Assembly (NCBI GenBank): GCA_964549335.1
Contig: CAZJUQ010000005.1
Span: 1 to 64,000, forward strand
Direction: 5' to 3'
Source of the DNA: Sulfidibacterium sp964549335
GTDB taxonomy: Bacteria; Bacteroidota; Bacteroidia; Bacteroidales; F082
DNA length: 64,000 bases
Part shown: piece after piece, positions 1 to 8,981 of the stretch
Numbering within the stretch: the first letter of the stretch is position 1
Layout: every line of letters starts with the position of its first letter
Position numbers and translations under genes: made by a program
Notes under the pieces: model-generated
Databases searched by the model: none
The model's input: only the letters and a program-made list of their open reading frames with translations
What the model was told of the DNA's origin: nothing

Positions 1-279
1 CCATTTCATTAGTGCAGTATCATACATTTCGTAGTGCATCGCTTTCCATATCGAACCCTTATATTCAAAAAAGTATCTGTCGGCGAAAACAGTATCCCAT
101 TTGTTATCAATAAAATCCACTTGTGAAATTAAAGTTCTGAGACCTCTTTCATTAAAAATATCGTTTACTTTTGTTCTCAAATACCATCCGGTACTGTCGT
201 CCCATAGATACTTATTTGTTTTTTTACTTTCGAAATCATCCCAAAAAGTTGTATCATTGACCAACTTTCTATTGCAAAA
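1..279 (-). pseudogene. 5'-truncated remnant of a Trp-rich surface protein, runs off the left edge
   Basis: Read on the minus strand, 279 down to 1 is one open frame of 93 codons with coding-like composition, rich in Trp, Asp, Tyr and Phe (for example KYLWDDSTGWYLRTK and FIDNKWDTVFADRYF). It is closed upstream by a TGA at 280-282. No ATG occurs until deep inside the preserved part, and no signal peptide can be found in any frame upstream. The spacing of WDD/TG.W motifs resembles the Trp-containing repeats of the T9SS cargo protein at 58841-60352, so it is probably the surviving middle of a similar secreted protein. The 3' end lies outside the window. What is seen is the open frame and its composition; that it is a decayed relic rather than an unusual start is inference. 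Confidence 0.5.
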
Positions 280-421
280 TCAATTAATTTATTACAAAAC
301 AAACAATTGTATTTGTTTAGAAATAAACACAACTAAAATTTGACAAACCGTAAATAAAACAATCTTTACATTATAATACGGCAAAAGCTTAGCTGAAACC
401 GAATATATCCGGATTAAAATA

Positions 422-1903
422 TTATTTTTTCAAAACGGGTACGCTGTAATATCCTTTGGCGGTAATTACTTTGAACAAAAACATTCTATTTCCGTTATCC
501 GGCAGGTTTATTTTTCCGGGATTGCCGTCAAAATAGTGCTCGGTAATTTTTTTCCCTGTTAAATCGTAGATTTCCACTTTTTGCAAATCCGCGGCTTTAA
601 CGGTTACAACATTCTGTGCCGGATTGGGATAAACATTAATATTTCCGGAACCATTTTCATCAATACCGCTGTCATCAATAAGTTTATAAGGAAATACACA
701 ACCCGAAGCTTTTCCTTGAGCACCTACTGCAATTATGCTTCCGTCGTTACTAATGGCCACCGAAGAACCGTAACAATCGGACCGTGTCATTTCAATTTGT
801 TCGCCAACCTGCTCCCAGTCGGTTCCGTTGAAATGAACCACACGCATATAACTTTCATAATCGCGTGAAACAAATTTGTTTTTATGGATAAGGCATGGTG
901 CTCCTATTATCAAATAAGAACCATCGCCGTTTAATTGCAGACTTTCTCCGAAAGTAATTGCGTTGTCAGTACCGTTAATATTGGTTCCTTTCTGAACCCA
1001 ACTTGTACCGTCATATTGAAATACCTGAACATATCCTTGATGATAGGGGTTTCCGTTAGGTGCTCCCACGGCAAGTGTATTTCCGTCAGGAGTGAGGCTT
1101 ACGTCGTAACCGAAGTCTGCCGGAGCTTCGGGGTAAATGGTATCTCCCACAAGTGTCCAATCCGTTCCGTTATAGTCAAATACACACACCATACCCCCGT
1201 TTTCACCCACGTGCTTATCATAAGGAGCACCCACGGCAATCCTTGTGCCCTCGCTGTTCATCGATAATCCGGTTCCTAATAAGGAATTTTCGGTACCGTA
1301 AATCGTATCCCCCAACTGCACCCATAAAGTATCCACCAGTTCAAAAACTTTTACTTTTCCGTTCAGGTAATTTTTTTGATATGAAGCCGCATATCCAACC
1401 GCAATAATATTTCCCGATGCATTTAAGGCAAGCCCTATACCTGCTGCGTCACCTTGAAAATTATCGTAAATACGGTTTCCTTTTCTCACCCAATCGTTTC
1501 CGTTATATTGATAAACCGTAACATGACCGGAACAATAAGCTCCGATACTACTATAGTTAGCACTAACAGCCAATATGTTGCCTGCTTCGTTTAAACGGAC
1601 ATTAAAACCGAACTGCCAAAATTTATTATCGGCAAAAATGGTATGCCCGAGCGTATCCCATTGGGTTCCGTTCCATTTAAAAACGGTAACACACCCTGCA
1701 CTTACACCGTTTTCAGCATTGAACGGGGCACCCACAGCCATAATAGTTCCATCACTGTTTAAATCCACCGAAAAGCCGAATTCATCATTATTGTGGTATC
1801 CGTAGAGATGATTACTCATTTGATACCAGTTTTGAGCCTCAATTCCCGTAATAGTAAATACAACGAAAACGGAGAAGAGAATTAATTTTGTAAATGTTTT
1901 CAT
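422..1903 (-). CDS. Secreted FG-GAP-like seven-repeat propeller protein with T9SS sorting domain
   Basis: 493 residues. A signal peptide (about 1-24, ending GIEAQ) is followed by seven imperfect units of roughly 50 residues. Each has the form (F/L)G..(V/L).LN..G..(I/L)AVGAP followed by V..(F/Y).(Y/F)(N/D)GT.W, as in FGYDVSLTPDGNTLAVGAP. Seven such units suggest a closed seven-bladed, integrin-alpha-like beta-propeller. The last ~80 residues begin INVYPNPAQN and carry the pattern of a type A T9SS C-terminal sorting domain, so the protein should be exported across the outer membrane and anchored or released. The ligand is unknown. The gene stands alone: the remnant at 1-279 lies downstream on the same strand and a 365-bp spacer lies upstream. 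I see no clear terminator. Confidence 0.85.
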   Translation of the reverse strand: MKTFTKLILFSVFVVFTITGIEAQNWYQMSNHLYGYHNNDEFGFSVDLNSDGTIMAVGAPFNAENGVSAGCVTVFKWNGTQWDTLGHTIFADNKFWQFGFNVRLNEAGNILAVSANYSSIGAYCSGHVTVYQYNGNDWVRKGNRIYDNFQGDAAGIGLALNASGNIIAVGYAASYQKNYLNGKVKVFELVDTLWVQLGDTIYGTENSLLGTGLSMNSEGTRIAVGAPYDKHVGENGGMVCVFDYNGTDWTLVGDTIYPEAPADFGYDVSLTPDGNTLAVGAPNGNPYHQGYVQVFQYDGTSWVQKGTNINGTDNAITFGESLQLNGDGSYLIIGAPCLIHKNKFVSRDYESYMRVVHFNGTDWEQVGEQIEMTRSDCYGSSVAISNDGSIIAVGAQGKASGCVFPYKLIDDSGIDENGSGNINVYPNPAQNVVTVKAADLQKVEIYDLTGKKITEHYFDGNPGKINLPDNGNRMFLFKVITAKGYYSVPVLKK

Positions 1904-2268
1904 GATTTTAAATTTTGTGATACAATAATTAATTTAGAAATTGGTTTTTTCTTTTACTTAAATATTATTTAAGACGGGCAATATACAAAATTTTATGCCA
2001 CAAAGCAAATAAATATCAATATTTTATACCTTTCCAGCCTCAAATCCTTTGGTGACGGTATATTGCAAAACAACAACAATATAAATGCAGGAGAAAAAAA
2101 CGGTTTCATAAAAAAGCAAAACAAGAGATGAGTTTTTTAAAAAATAGCAAAATTTTTAAAAAATTTATATTTTAAAAGAGGATTTACCCCTGTTTACAAT
2201 GCTATTGCCCCGTAATAACTATTTTACTATTTTTGCACATTACTCATTTTATCAAAATTCACATCCAT
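1904..2268. other. 365-bp AT-rich intergenic region between divergent genes
   Basis: This gap separates the divergent T9SS cargo gene and the first efflux operon. It holds the TATTTTTG box at 2228-2235 for the rightward operon. No convincing small reading frame, RNA or repeat is visible in it. A leftward promoter for the 422-1903 gene must also lie here, but no exact TAnnTTTG match at a sensible distance was found. Confidence 0.5.
2228..2235 (+). promoter_or_regulatory. Bacteroidota -7 box TATTTTTG for the first efflux operon
   Basis: Exact match to TAnnTTTG, 33 nt before the ATG at 2269. It overlaps the TTG that would otherwise extend the reading frame upstream, which argues for the ATG at 2269 as the start. 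Confidence 0.5.
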
Positions 2269-3435
2269 ATGAATAATATTTCTGCAAAATTCAAGACCTT
2301 GGCATTGATTTTCTCAGGTTTTGTATTAACCCTTTATTCTTGCAAAGAGAAAAAAACAGAAGAGGTAACAATACCCGAAATTACCGTTGTGGAAACAACA
2401 CAAAAAGATGTTCCCGTGTTCGAAACATATGTAGGGCAGGTTTACGGATATTCCGACATTCCCATAAGGGCACGGGTACAAGGGTTTCTTACGGGAATAT
2501 ATTTCCGTGAAGGCTCAAAAGTGAAAAAGGGGAAATTGCTATATACCATCGACCCCCAGGAATACGAAGCCAAAGTTGCCACGCAAGAGAGTTATCTTGC
2601 CGAAGCAAAAACAAAACTTACAAAAGCCAAAAGCGATTTGGACAGGATAGAGCCTTTGGCAAAGATAAACGCCGTAAGCAAGAGCGATCTTGATGCCGCA
2701 AGAGCCAACTACCAAGCGGCACTATCTTATGTAAATGCCATGGAATCGAACTTGAAATTCGCTAAAATAAATCTCGGATACTGTTGGATAAAAGCTCCCA
2801 TATCGGGTTTTATCGGCAAAACAAACGCACGCATCGGCGAATTTGTGGGTCAAAATCCAAATCCCGTAATATTAAACACCATTTCCACCACCGACACCAT
2901 CAGGGTACAGTTTTTTATCAACGAAGCCGATTACCTGCGTCTGGCGAGAAAATATAAAAACGACTCCATTTTCGACAAAAACAAAAAAGATAAATCGGTT
3001 TTACGCCTAATTCTTGCCGACGGAACCATATTCAAATACAAAGGTTTATTAAATTTCATAAACAGGGAAGTGGACCCGCAAACAGGATCGTTATTAATAG
3101 AAGCCGTATTCCCAAACCCCGAAAGATTATTAAAACCGGGACAATATGCCAAAGTGGTTGTCCAATTGGCCGAAATAAACGATGCATTGCTGATTCCTCA
3201 AAGATGTATTATGGAGTTGCAAGGGCAACATATGGTTTTTGTGGTAAAAGAGGATAATACCGTGGAAAACAAAATTATTGAAACCGGCGAAAAAATCGGC
3301 GACATGCAGATTGTTACAAACGGACTAAAACCGGGAGACAAAGTGGTGATAGATGCGCTTCAAAAGGTTAAATCTGGGATGAAAATCCTCCCCAAGATAA
3401 TTGAATTTAAAAGCCAATCAACCTCACAATTCTAA
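2269..3435 (+). CDS. RND efflux periplasmic adaptor (HlyD/AcrA family), lipoprotein
   Basis: 388 residues from the ATG at 2269; the frame is open further up to a TTG, but that lies inside the promoter box. The N-terminus is a lipoprotein signal (LTLYSCKEKK), so the protein is lipid-anchored. Then follow a barrel-sandwich half (VQGFLTGIYFREGSKVKKG), a helical hairpin (LAEAKTKLTKAKSDLDRIE, with AARANYQAALSYVNAMES), the second lipoyl half (GYCWIKAPISGFIGKTNAR) and the beta-barrel and membrane-proximal domains to the C-terminus (RLLKPGQYAKVVVQLAEI). The adaptor links the inner-membrane pump with the outer-membrane channel. The pump gene starts 4 bp downstream and the channel gene follows, so all three parts of one AcrAB-TolC-type system are in a single operon. 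Substrate unknown. Confidence 0.93.
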   Translation: MNNISAKFKTLALIFSGFVLTLYSCKEKKTEEVTIPEITVVETTQKDVPVFETYVGQVYGYSDIPIRARVQGFLTGIYFREGSKVKKGKLLYTIDPQEYEAKVATQESYLAEAKTKLTKAKSDLDRIEPLAKINAVSKSDLDAARANYQAALSYVNAMESNLKFAKINLGYCWIKAPISGFIGKTNARIGEFVGQNPNPVILNTISTTDTIRVQFFINEADYLRLARKYKNDSIFDKNKKDKSVLRLILADGTIFKYKGLLNFINREVDPQTGSLLIEAVFPNPERLLKPGQYAKVVVQLAEINDALLIPQRCIMELQGQHMVFVVKEDNTVENKIIETGEKIGDMQIVTNGLKPGDKVVIDALQKVKSGMKILPKIIEFKSQSTSQF

Positions 3436-3439
3436 AATT

Positions 3440-6400
3440 ATGTCAGAAAGCAAAGGAAACTTTTTTGTTCGACGTCCCATTGTTGCTATGGTCATTGCCA
3501 TAGTCATCGTTATTGTGGGATTGGTATCGATGTTAGGATTACCCATTGAACAATACCCCAACCTTACACCTCCCATTGTTCAGGTAAGAGCCACATACAC
3601 CGGTGCCAATGCCGTCAATGTTGAGGAATCGGTTGCCACGCCACTCGAACAACAGATAAACGGGGTGGACAATATGATATACATGAAATCGACAAACGCC
3701 AACGACGGCACCATGAACATAGAAGTGTCGTTCGACGTGGGTACCGATCCCGATATGAATACGGTTTTAACGCAAAACAGGGTCTCGGCTGCATCGGCAA
3801 GATTGCCCTCTACCGTTACCAAAATGGGTGTTACAACAGAAAAATCGTTACCCAACATCATCATGCTGGTAACACTGACCTCCGACGGCAGGTACGATCA
3901 GGATTTTCTCGGAAACTATGCTCTCATCAACATAAAAGACCAACTTGCAAGGATTAAAGGTATTGGCAGGGTTGATGTTTTGGGAGCATCCGACTATTCA
4001 ATGCGTATTTGGGTAAAACCCGACCGTTTGGCACAAATGGGATTATCAATTAACGAAATTATTAACGCCATAAACGAGCAAAACATTATTGTACCGGGCG
4101 GAAAATTCGGCGCCGAACCGGCTCCGCCGGGAACCGAGTTTACTTATACAGTACGACTTCCCGACAGGTTTAACTCGCCTGAAGATTTCGGTGAAATTGT
4201 GGTACGAACCCAGCCCGACGGCTCACAAATAAAACTCAAAGATATTGCCACAATAAAACTCGGCGTGGAGAGCTACAATATGGTTTCGCGATTGAACGGC
4301 AAAACATCGGCCATTATCGCTCTTTATCAAGCTCCGGGCTCAAATGCCGTGGAACTCGCAAAAAAAATCAAAGAAAACATGGATGTGCTTGCCAAAGATT
4401 TTCCCGAAAGCATTAACTATAAAATTTCCATGGACACCACCAAAGCAATCACCGCCGGTATTAAAGACATTATTGTTACGCTTATTATAGCTCTAATACT
4501 TGTTATTCTCGTGGTTTTCATCTTTATTCAAGACTGGCGTGCCACTCTTATACCCACCATTGCCATACCGGTCTCGCTTATAGGGGCTTTTATGTTCTTT
4601 CCCATGTTGCATTTCAGCATAAACGTACTATCGTTGCTGGGTTTGGTTCTCGCCATAGGTATTGTGGTTGACGATGCCATTGTGGTTGTGGAGGCGGTAC
4701 AGGTAAACATTGCCAAAGGCATGAGTGCCAAAGAGGCAACCCTCGAAGCCATGCGAAAAGTTACGGCTCCCATTATTGCCACGACATTGGTGCTGATAGC
4801 GGTATTTATCCCCGTTGCAGGCATGGCGGGAATTACAGGCAGACTTTATCAACAATTTGCCATAACAATTGTGGTTTCGGTAATAGTATCTTCAATAAAC
4901 GCTCTAACGCTAAGCCCCGCCTTATGTTCAATAATGCTCAAAGAACCCAAACCGTACAAAGGTCCTTTAGGTTGGTTTTTTGCCAAGTTTAACAAAGGCA
5001 TGGACAAATCCACCGGCTCCTATATGAGTTTTACAAATATTGTGGCAAGAAAAATAAAGCGCGGCATAATATTCATCGTCATTATCAGTGCCGCCGCAGG
5101 AATATTCGGATATATGGTTCCCGGCGGTTTCATCCCCGAAGAGGATATGGGTTATTTCTTTGTAAACATCCAATTGCCCGATGCGGCTTCCATACAACGT
5201 TCCGACGAAATAGCCAAAAATGTCGAAAAAATATTGATGGGTTTCGATGAAATAGACTACGTTACCACGGCTACCGGATACAGTATTCTATCGGGGGCTA
5301 TGACCTCCAATACCGGATTTCTTTTCGTTTCGTTAAAAGATTGGAGCGACAGGAAATATACGGCCAAACAATTAATCGACAAGGTAAACAAACGTCTGGC
5401 ATCGGAAGTAAAAGGGGCACAAGTCTTTGCTTTCGGGCCGCCTGCAATCCCGGGGTTGGGAAACGGCTCCGGTTTCAGTATTATGATTCAGGATAAAGCT
5501 GGAAACACTCCCGAATACCTTGCCGAAAACACAATGAAATTTATTAAAGCGGCAAACGAACGCCCCGAAATAGGACAGGCTTTCACAACTTTCAAAGCGG
5601 GTGTACCACAACGGTTTATGGACATCGACAGGGAAAAAGCCTTAAAACTGGGTATCAACCTTAACAGCCTTTATCAAACCGTAGGAGCATTTATGGGTGG
5701 AACATATGTTAACGACTTCACCCGTTTCGGCAGGCTTTACAAAACATATATTCAAGCCGAACCGCAATACCGTGTCGATGCTTCGCAAATAAATAATTTT
5801 TTCATAAAAAACGACAAGGGGAAAATGGTACCCTTATCCACACTTGTTACGGTAAAACCCATATACGGCCCCGATTATACCACACGGTTTAACCTGTACA
5901 GGTCGGTGGAAGTGACGGGAGGTCCTGCCGAAGGTTACACTTCCGACCAGGCACGCCAAGCACTCAAAGAGGTTGCCGAAGAGGTACTGCCAAGCGATAT
6001 GGGTTACGCATGGAATGCAATGTCGTATCAAGAAGAGAAAGCCTCGGGCTCGCTCGGCATGATTCTCACCTTTTCCCTGATATTTGTATTTTTGATTTTA
6101 TCGGCACAATACGAAAGTTGGTCGCTGCCGATTGCCATTTTGCTGGGGACACCTTTTGCCATTTTCGGCGCCCTGTTTGCACTGTGGGCAGGACGTCTGA
6201 TAAGCCCCACTTTCGAAAACAACATCTTTGCACAGGTATCTTTTGTCATGTTGATAGGAATGGCGGCAAAAAATGCAATATTGATAGTGGAATTTGCCAA
6301 CGACGAATTTAAAAAAGGGCTAAGCCTGTTTGAAGCAGCCATTAATGCAGCCAAGTCGAGGTTTAGACCCATACTTATGACAGCATTTTCATTTATTCTC

Positions 6401-6601
6401 GGTGTTTTCCCGCTGGTAATAGCATCGGGGGCAGGTGCCGAGGCACGAAAAGTTATGGGAATGGCTTTGCTGGGAGGAATGACGGTAGCCACATTTCTCG
6501 GAGTATTCCTTTACCCCATGTTGTTTGTGGCAATTGGAAAATTGTTCGGATACGAGAAAAAACGCAAACCGGATGAACCGGCAGCCGTTGACACAAACTA
6601 A
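3440..6601 (+). CDS. RND efflux permease (AcrB/MexB-like, HAE1 family)
   Basis: 1053 residues from the ATG at 3440, four bases after the adaptor stop, which suggests translational coupling. This is a full-length inner-membrane proton-driven drug pump with the usual twelve-helix, two-half layout: N-terminal helix (FFVRRPIVAMVIAIVIV), a porter region with GMTTE-like VTTEKS, TM4 with the paired proton-relay aspartates D411-D412 (VVDDAIVVVEAVQ), and the conserved Lys in TM10 (GMAAKNAILIVEF). All relay residues expected from AcrB are present, so the pump should be active. It exports hydrophobic or amphiphilic compounds through the channel encoded at 6643. No regulator gene is adjacent. Confidence 0.95.
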   Translation: MSESKGNFFVRRPIVAMVIAIVIVIVGLVSMLGLPIEQYPNLTPPIVQVRATYTGANAVNVEESVATPLEQQINGVDNMIYMKSTNANDGTMNIEVSFDVGTDPDMNTVLTQNRVSAASARLPSTVTKMGVTTEKSLPNIIMLVTLTSDGRYDQDFLGNYALINIKDQLARIKGIGRVDVLGASDYSMRIWVKPDRLAQMGLSINEIINAINEQNIIVPGGKFGAEPAPPGTEFTYTVRLPDRFNSPEDFGEIVVRTQPDGSQIKLKDIATIKLGVESYNMVSRLNGKTSAIIALYQAPGSNAVELAKKIKENMDVLAKDFPESINYKISMDTTKAITAGIKDIIVTLIIALILVILVVFIFIQDWRATLIPTIAIPVSLIGAFMFFPMLHFSINVLSLLGLVLAIGIVVDDAIVVVEAVQVNIAKGMSAKEATLEAMRKVTAPIIATTLVLIAVFIPVAGMAGITGRLYQQFAITIVVSVIVSSINALTLSPALCSIMLKEPKPYKGPLGWFFAKFNKGMDKSTGSYMSFTNIVARKIKRGIIFIVIISAAAGIFGYMVPGGFIPEEDMGYFFVNIQLPDAASIQRSDEIAKNVEKILMGFDEIDYVTTATGYSILSGAMTSNTGFLFVSLKDWSDRKYTAKQLIDKVNKRLASEVKGAQVFAFGPPAIPGLGNGSGFSIMIQDKAGNTPEYLAENTMKFIKAANERPEIGQAFTTFKAGVPQRFMDIDREKALKLGINLNSLYQTVGAFMGGTYVNDFTRFGRLYKTYIQAEPQYRVDASQINNFFIKNDKGKMVPLSTLVTVKPIYGPDYTTRFNLYRSVEVTGGPAEGYTSDQARQALKEVAEEVLPSDMGYAWNAMSYQEEKASGSLGMILTFSLIFVFLILSAQYESWSLPIAILLGTPFAIFGALFALWAGRLISPTFENNIFAQVSFVMLIGMAAKNAILIVEFANDEFKKGLSLFEAAINAAKSRFRPILMTAFSFILGVFPLVIASGAGAEARKVMGMALLGGMTVATFLGVFLYPMLFVAIGKLFGYEKKRKPDEPAAVDTN

Positions 6602-6642
6602 AAATAATATTTCAGCATTGACAACAATTTGAGTTCATAAAT

Positions 6643-8052
6643 ATGAAAAAGATATATTTAATATTGATTTTGGGATTAACGGTCTATCTTCAGAGTTGTA
6701 AGGTCGGTCCCGATTTTCAAAAACCGGCATACACTGCGCCGGGCGCTTTCCGCTTTGATACGGCAACTACCGATACCATTGTAAATTTACGGTGGTGGCA
6801 ACTTTTTAACGACCCCGTACTTGACACCCTCATAAAAACCGCCTTAGCAGAAAACAGGGATGTCATGATTGCCGCGGCACGCGTACAAACGGCAATGGCA
6901 AACCTTGGATATACAAAAGCCGGACAGTGGCCTGTTTTCGGCATGAACATTTCAGCCAACGGCGGCAATTATACCGGGTTTTTAGACAATAAAAACAGCA
7001 GCACATTTGCCGCATACCCTCAAATGAATTGGGAAATAGGATTTTGGGGTAAATACAGAAGACTTAACGAAGCTGCAAAAGCCGAGCTTCTGGCATCGGA
7101 ATACGGAAAAAGGACCGTACAACTGGGATTGATAACGGCGGTGGCAAGTACATATTTTCAGCTCCTGGATAACAAATCGAAACTGGAAATATCGGAAAAC
7201 ACTTTAAAATCGCGCAAAAATGCTCTCGACATCATTCAAAGCCGTTTCGATTACGGAATTGTTTCGGAAGTGGATTTAAATCAGGCACAAATACAATATG
7301 CTATTTCGGAAGCGGCTGTACCGTTTTACCAGAGGGCAATAGCACAAAACGAGAGCACCTTAAGTGTTTTGTTGGGGCGAAACCCCGGCGAAATAGTTAC
7401 CGGCATACCCCTTTTTGAACAGGAGATACCTCCCGATATTCCCACCGGAATTCCTTCGCAACTTTTGACGCGCCGTCCCGACATACTTGAAGCCGAAGCT
7501 CTGTATGCCGCACAAAATGCACGCATAGGTGTTGCCGAGGCAATGCGTTTGCCCTCGTTGAACCTTACCGGATTGTTCGGATATGCCAGTAACGATTTGA
7601 TGTCTCTAACCACAGGAGGTTTGGCATGGGCGGCAGGGGGTTCGTTGTTGGGACCCGTTTTCGAGTTCGGAAAAAATAAAAGACGTGCCGAAATGGAACG
7701 TTACAAAACCGAAGCGGCTTTGCGCAAATACGAAAGTGTAGCCTTGCAGTCGTTCAAAGAGGTAGAAGACGCTCTTGTGGCAATTAAAACCTTGAAACGC
7801 CAACTCGAAGCCGACAAAATGCGAAATACCGCCGCAATTAATGCCGAAAAACTCTCGCAAGAGCGTTACGACAAAGGACAAACAAGTTATCTTGAAGTAT
7901 TGGAGTCGCAAAGGCAGTCGTTTGACGGTCAACTTCAATTTTCGGAAACAAGAAAACAGCTGCTTAATGCTTATGTGGCTCTTTATAAAGCCCTCGGAGG
8001 GGGCTGGATAACACCTGAAGAAGAGAAAACTGCAGGCACCGGTTCAAAATAG
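6643..8052 (+). CDS. Outer-membrane efflux channel lipoprotein (NodT/OprM type)
   Basis: 469 residues. The lipoprotein signal ends VYLQSCKVGPDFQKP, typical of the NodT/OprM branch of the TolC family; the VGPDF..P run just after the lipid-modified Cys is a family hallmark. Two OEP repeats follow, with the internal motif RRPDILEAEALYAAQNARIG and the C-terminal Q.RYDKG..SYLEVL.SQR pattern (SQERYDKGQTSYLEVLESQR). It should form the trimeric outer-membrane duct for the adaptor and pump encoded immediately upstream, with a 41-bp gap to the permease. It converges with the 8064-8816 gene, with only 11 bp between the stops. Confidence 0.93.
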   Translation: MKKIYLILILGLTVYLQSCKVGPDFQKPAYTAPGAFRFDTATTDTIVNLRWWQLFNDPVLDTLIKTALAENRDVMIAAARVQTAMANLGYTKAGQWPVFGMNISANGGNYTGFLDNKNSSTFAAYPQMNWEIGFWGKYRRLNEAAKAELLASEYGKRTVQLGLITAVASTYFQLLDNKSKLEISENTLKSRKNALDIIQSRFDYGIVSEVDLNQAQIQYAISEAAVPFYQRAIAQNESTLSVLLGRNPGEIVTGIPLFEQEIPPDIPTGIPSQLLTRRPDILEAEALYAAQNARIGVAEAMRLPSLNLTGLFGYASNDLMSLTTGGLAWAAGGSLLGPVFEFGKNKRRAEMERYKTEAALRKYESVALQSFKEVEDALVAIKTLKRQLEADKMRNTAAINAEKLSQERYDKGQTSYLEVLESQRQSFDGQLQFSETRKQLLNAYVALYKALGGGWITPEEEKTAGTGSK

Positions 8053-8063
8053 GACGCTGACAT

Positions 8064-8816
8064 TTACATTTGTTGTTTTGCTCTCTTTTTTGCCGCTTTT
8101 TCGGCTCTTTTCTTCTGGGCTTTCTCACCTGCACCTATGGGAATGTTCAGTTTAAGGAAAAAGGCGCTGTTTTTGGTGCCGTCAACACCTTTGTAAATAT
8201 TGGCAAATCCGTAATAGTATTTCATGCCTATGGTCATCCCCGTGCGGCCTTTAAACCTATATCCCGCGCCGGCAAGTGCTCCCACATCAATGGGGTTTGT
8301 CGATTCCTTATTGTATTTTTTCAGTTTCACATCAAAAAAATCCGATTTGGAGGTGTATTCAACCCATGCGTTGTACCTTAAACTCCCCTGCACTCCGCCC
8401 TCCAGGTAAAATCTGTTTTTAAACATATACCTCATCATAAGCGGAACCATAAAAGAGTTTATTTTTTGGTGGTAATTTCCGTTATCAACGGTACAGGTAT
8501 CGGGGAACTTCAAATCCAAAAAATTCAAATCGTTTTTTGTAAGATAACCTGTACCCGTTTTTGCCTTTACAAGAACGCCGGTATTTAAATACCACGATTT
8601 TTTCATCTGTATAACAAAATAAAAACCGATATTCCAGTCGGGCATATACCTTTTGGAATCCATTCCCGATATCTTTGAAAAATTGGTTCCGCCTTCCAAT
8701 CCGAAATCGATTTTTTCGGAGTTGAGTTTTTCGCCGAAAAGAAGGGAAATCAAGATTTGTGACTGTGCAGTATATCCGGCAAAAAACAACAAAACAACTA
8801 AAACAATTTTTTTCAT
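8064..8816 (-). CDS. Outer-membrane beta-barrel protein (PorT-like fold) with basic C-terminal tail
   Basis: 250 residues: signal peptide (to about residue 20, AQSQ), then alternating-hydrophobic strands with the pattern of Bacteroidota small outer-membrane barrels (IDFGLEGGTNFSKISGM near the start, GYRFKGRTGMTIGMKYYYGF near the end). I do not recognise a named family. Unusually, the last predicted strand is followed by a tail of about 18 residues made almost only of Lys, Arg, Ala and Glu (KKRAEKAAKKRAKQQM), probably periplasmic, rather than ending on a terminal aromatic strand residue. It lies between two convergent efflux operons and is read toward the first. A shared function with either pump is possible but not shown. 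Confidence 0.75.
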   Translation of the reverse strand: MKKIVLVVLLFFAGYTAQSQILISLLFGEKLNSEKIDFGLEGGTNFSKISGMDSKRYMPDWNIGFYFVIQMKKSWYLNTGVLVKAKTGTGYLTKNDLNFLDLKFPDTCTVDNGNYHQKINSFMVPLMMRYMFKNRFYLEGGVQGSLRYNAWVEYTSKSDFFDVKLKKYNKESTNPIDVGALAGAGYRFKGRTGMTIGMKYYYGFANIYKGVDGTKNSAFFLKLNIPIGAGEKAQKKRAEKAAKKRAKQQM

Positions 8817-8981
8817 CTGTCAATAATTTTATGTCGCCCTATTAAAACCGTAGGGTTAAATTTTAATTAAACCGCAATATTAAAAAAAAACAAACATTGC
8901 AAAAGCATAAAAACCGCCAAAACCGGCTGCGGAACAACAACCGGCATTGACGGAAATAAATTGATAGGGAAATAAACCTCA

